Positions 63,698 through 64,000 of a stretch of DNA of 64,000 nt are shown here, piece after piece. The notes beneath the pieces were generated by a model. That model did no database searches. It worked only from the letters and a program-made list of their open reading frames with translations, and was not told the DNA's origin. This DNA is from Oceanithermus desulfurans. Lineage in GTDB: Bacteria > Deinococcota > Deinococci > Deinococcales > Marinithermaceae. Within the stretch, counting starts at the first letter, position 1, and each line of letters opens with the position of its first letter. The stretch covers positions 1-64,000 of the forward strand of contig NZ_JACHEZ010000006.1 of NCBI RefSeq assembly GCF_014201675.1, in the 5' to 3' direction. Made by a program: the position numbers and the translations under genes.

Positions 63698-64000
63698 ATG
63701 ATCAGCGAAGGGACCAAGGCCCCCGACTTCGCCCTGCCCGACCAGGAGGGCGGGCTCCACCGGCTCGGCGACTACGCCGGGCGCTGGCTGGTGCTCTACT
63801 TCTACCCCAAGGACAACACCCCCGGCTGCAGCCAGGAAGCGCGCGACTTTAACGCCCTGGCAGGCCGCTTCCAGGCGCGGGGCGCGGCCGTCCTGGGCGT
63901 TTCCAAGGACACCGTGGCGAGCCACCGCCGCTTCGCGGAGAAGCTGGGGCTGCGCTTTCCGCTCCTGGCCGACCCCGAAACCGAAGTGATCCGCGCCTAC
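63698..64000 (+). CDS. bcp: Thioredoxin-dependent thiol peroxidase, BCP/PrxQ type (partial)
   Basis: The first 101 residues are present; the gene runs past the window end. MISEGTKAPDFALPDQEGG, WLVLYFYPKDNTPGCSQEARDF with the peroxidatic Cys (near 46), VLGVSKDTVASHRRFAEKLGLRFPLLAD mark a BCP peroxiredoxin, which reduces peroxides using thioredoxin. The second residue pattern CSQEA replaces the usual CTxEA. It begins 19 nt after the DUF355 stop. Confidence 0.93.
   Translation, partial: MISEGTKAPDFALPDQEGGLHRLGDYAGRWLVLYFYPKDNTPGCSQEARDFNALAGRFQARGAAVLGVSKDTVASHRRFAEKLGLRFPLLADPETEVIRAY

Overview
The window is dense, GC-rich bacterial chromosome with almost no intergenic space. It looks like a thermophile of the Thermaceae (Deinococcus-Thermus phylum). 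Three things point there. DNA polymerase I is very like that of Thermus aquaticus, at 839 aa with an intact 5' nuclease and a 3'-5' exonuclease domain lacking acidic catalytic motifs. There is a Gfh1-type relative of GreA, known only from this phylum. Many promoters put a TANNNT -10 box 6-8 nt before the start codon, giving leaderless mRNAs. Genus (Oceanithermus-like?) is only a guess. I see no rRNA, tRNA, CRISPR array, insertion sequence or prophage, and no gene-free stretch longer than 300 nt.

Layout. 1-6.2 kb: a 7-bp minisatellite, a lipoprotein with a degenerate M23-like fold, dodecin, asd and glyQS. 6.3-12.2 kb: a ClpC lacking the M domain, radA, a PIN-TRAM protein, and a PspC/LiaF-like envelope pair. 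12.3-14.4 kb: sucCD. 14.4-22.0 kb: a membrane transglutaminase-like protein, a DUF1501/DUF1800 pair, ftsK, a Skp/OmpH chaperone and a CBS-ACT protein.

22.1-30.0 kb is the most distinctive region: a complete Lsr-type autoinducer-2 (AI-2) import and phosphorylation operon (lsrA-C-D-B-K), ending in a small cupin gene and divergent from an lsrR-type SorC regulator. The two divergent promoters each carry a near-identical 19-bp putative operator over the start of transcription. The usual phospho-AI-2 processing genes lsrF and lsrG are absent, and the cupin occupies their place.

30.0-32.4 kb: an LptC/LptA/OstA-like envelope transport cluster. 32.4-35.2 kb: a zinc-finger protein, gfh1, lysS and a small ORF. 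35.2-39.4 kb: hemE-hemH-hemY with sdaA. 39.5-49.7 kb: aroE, DUF2179, YigZ, polA, glmM, rbfA, a thioesterase, a class III aminotransferase and rnr. 49.8-53.3 kb: a two-chain pyruvate:ferredoxin oxidoreductase. 53.4-55.8 kb: metF under a SAM-I riboswitch, dtd and degV. 55.9-59.5 kb: serA with a class V aminotransferase, DUF436 and aroH. 59.5-64.0 kb: a ClC channel, an aminodeoxyfutalosine-deaminase-like amidohydrolase and mqnC (futalosine menaquinone pathway), a DUF355 protein and a peroxiredoxin cut by the window end.

Starts were chosen from Shine-Dalgarno position, leaderless -10 boxes and family alignment from memory. All functional calls come from motifs and remembered family sequences, not database searches.
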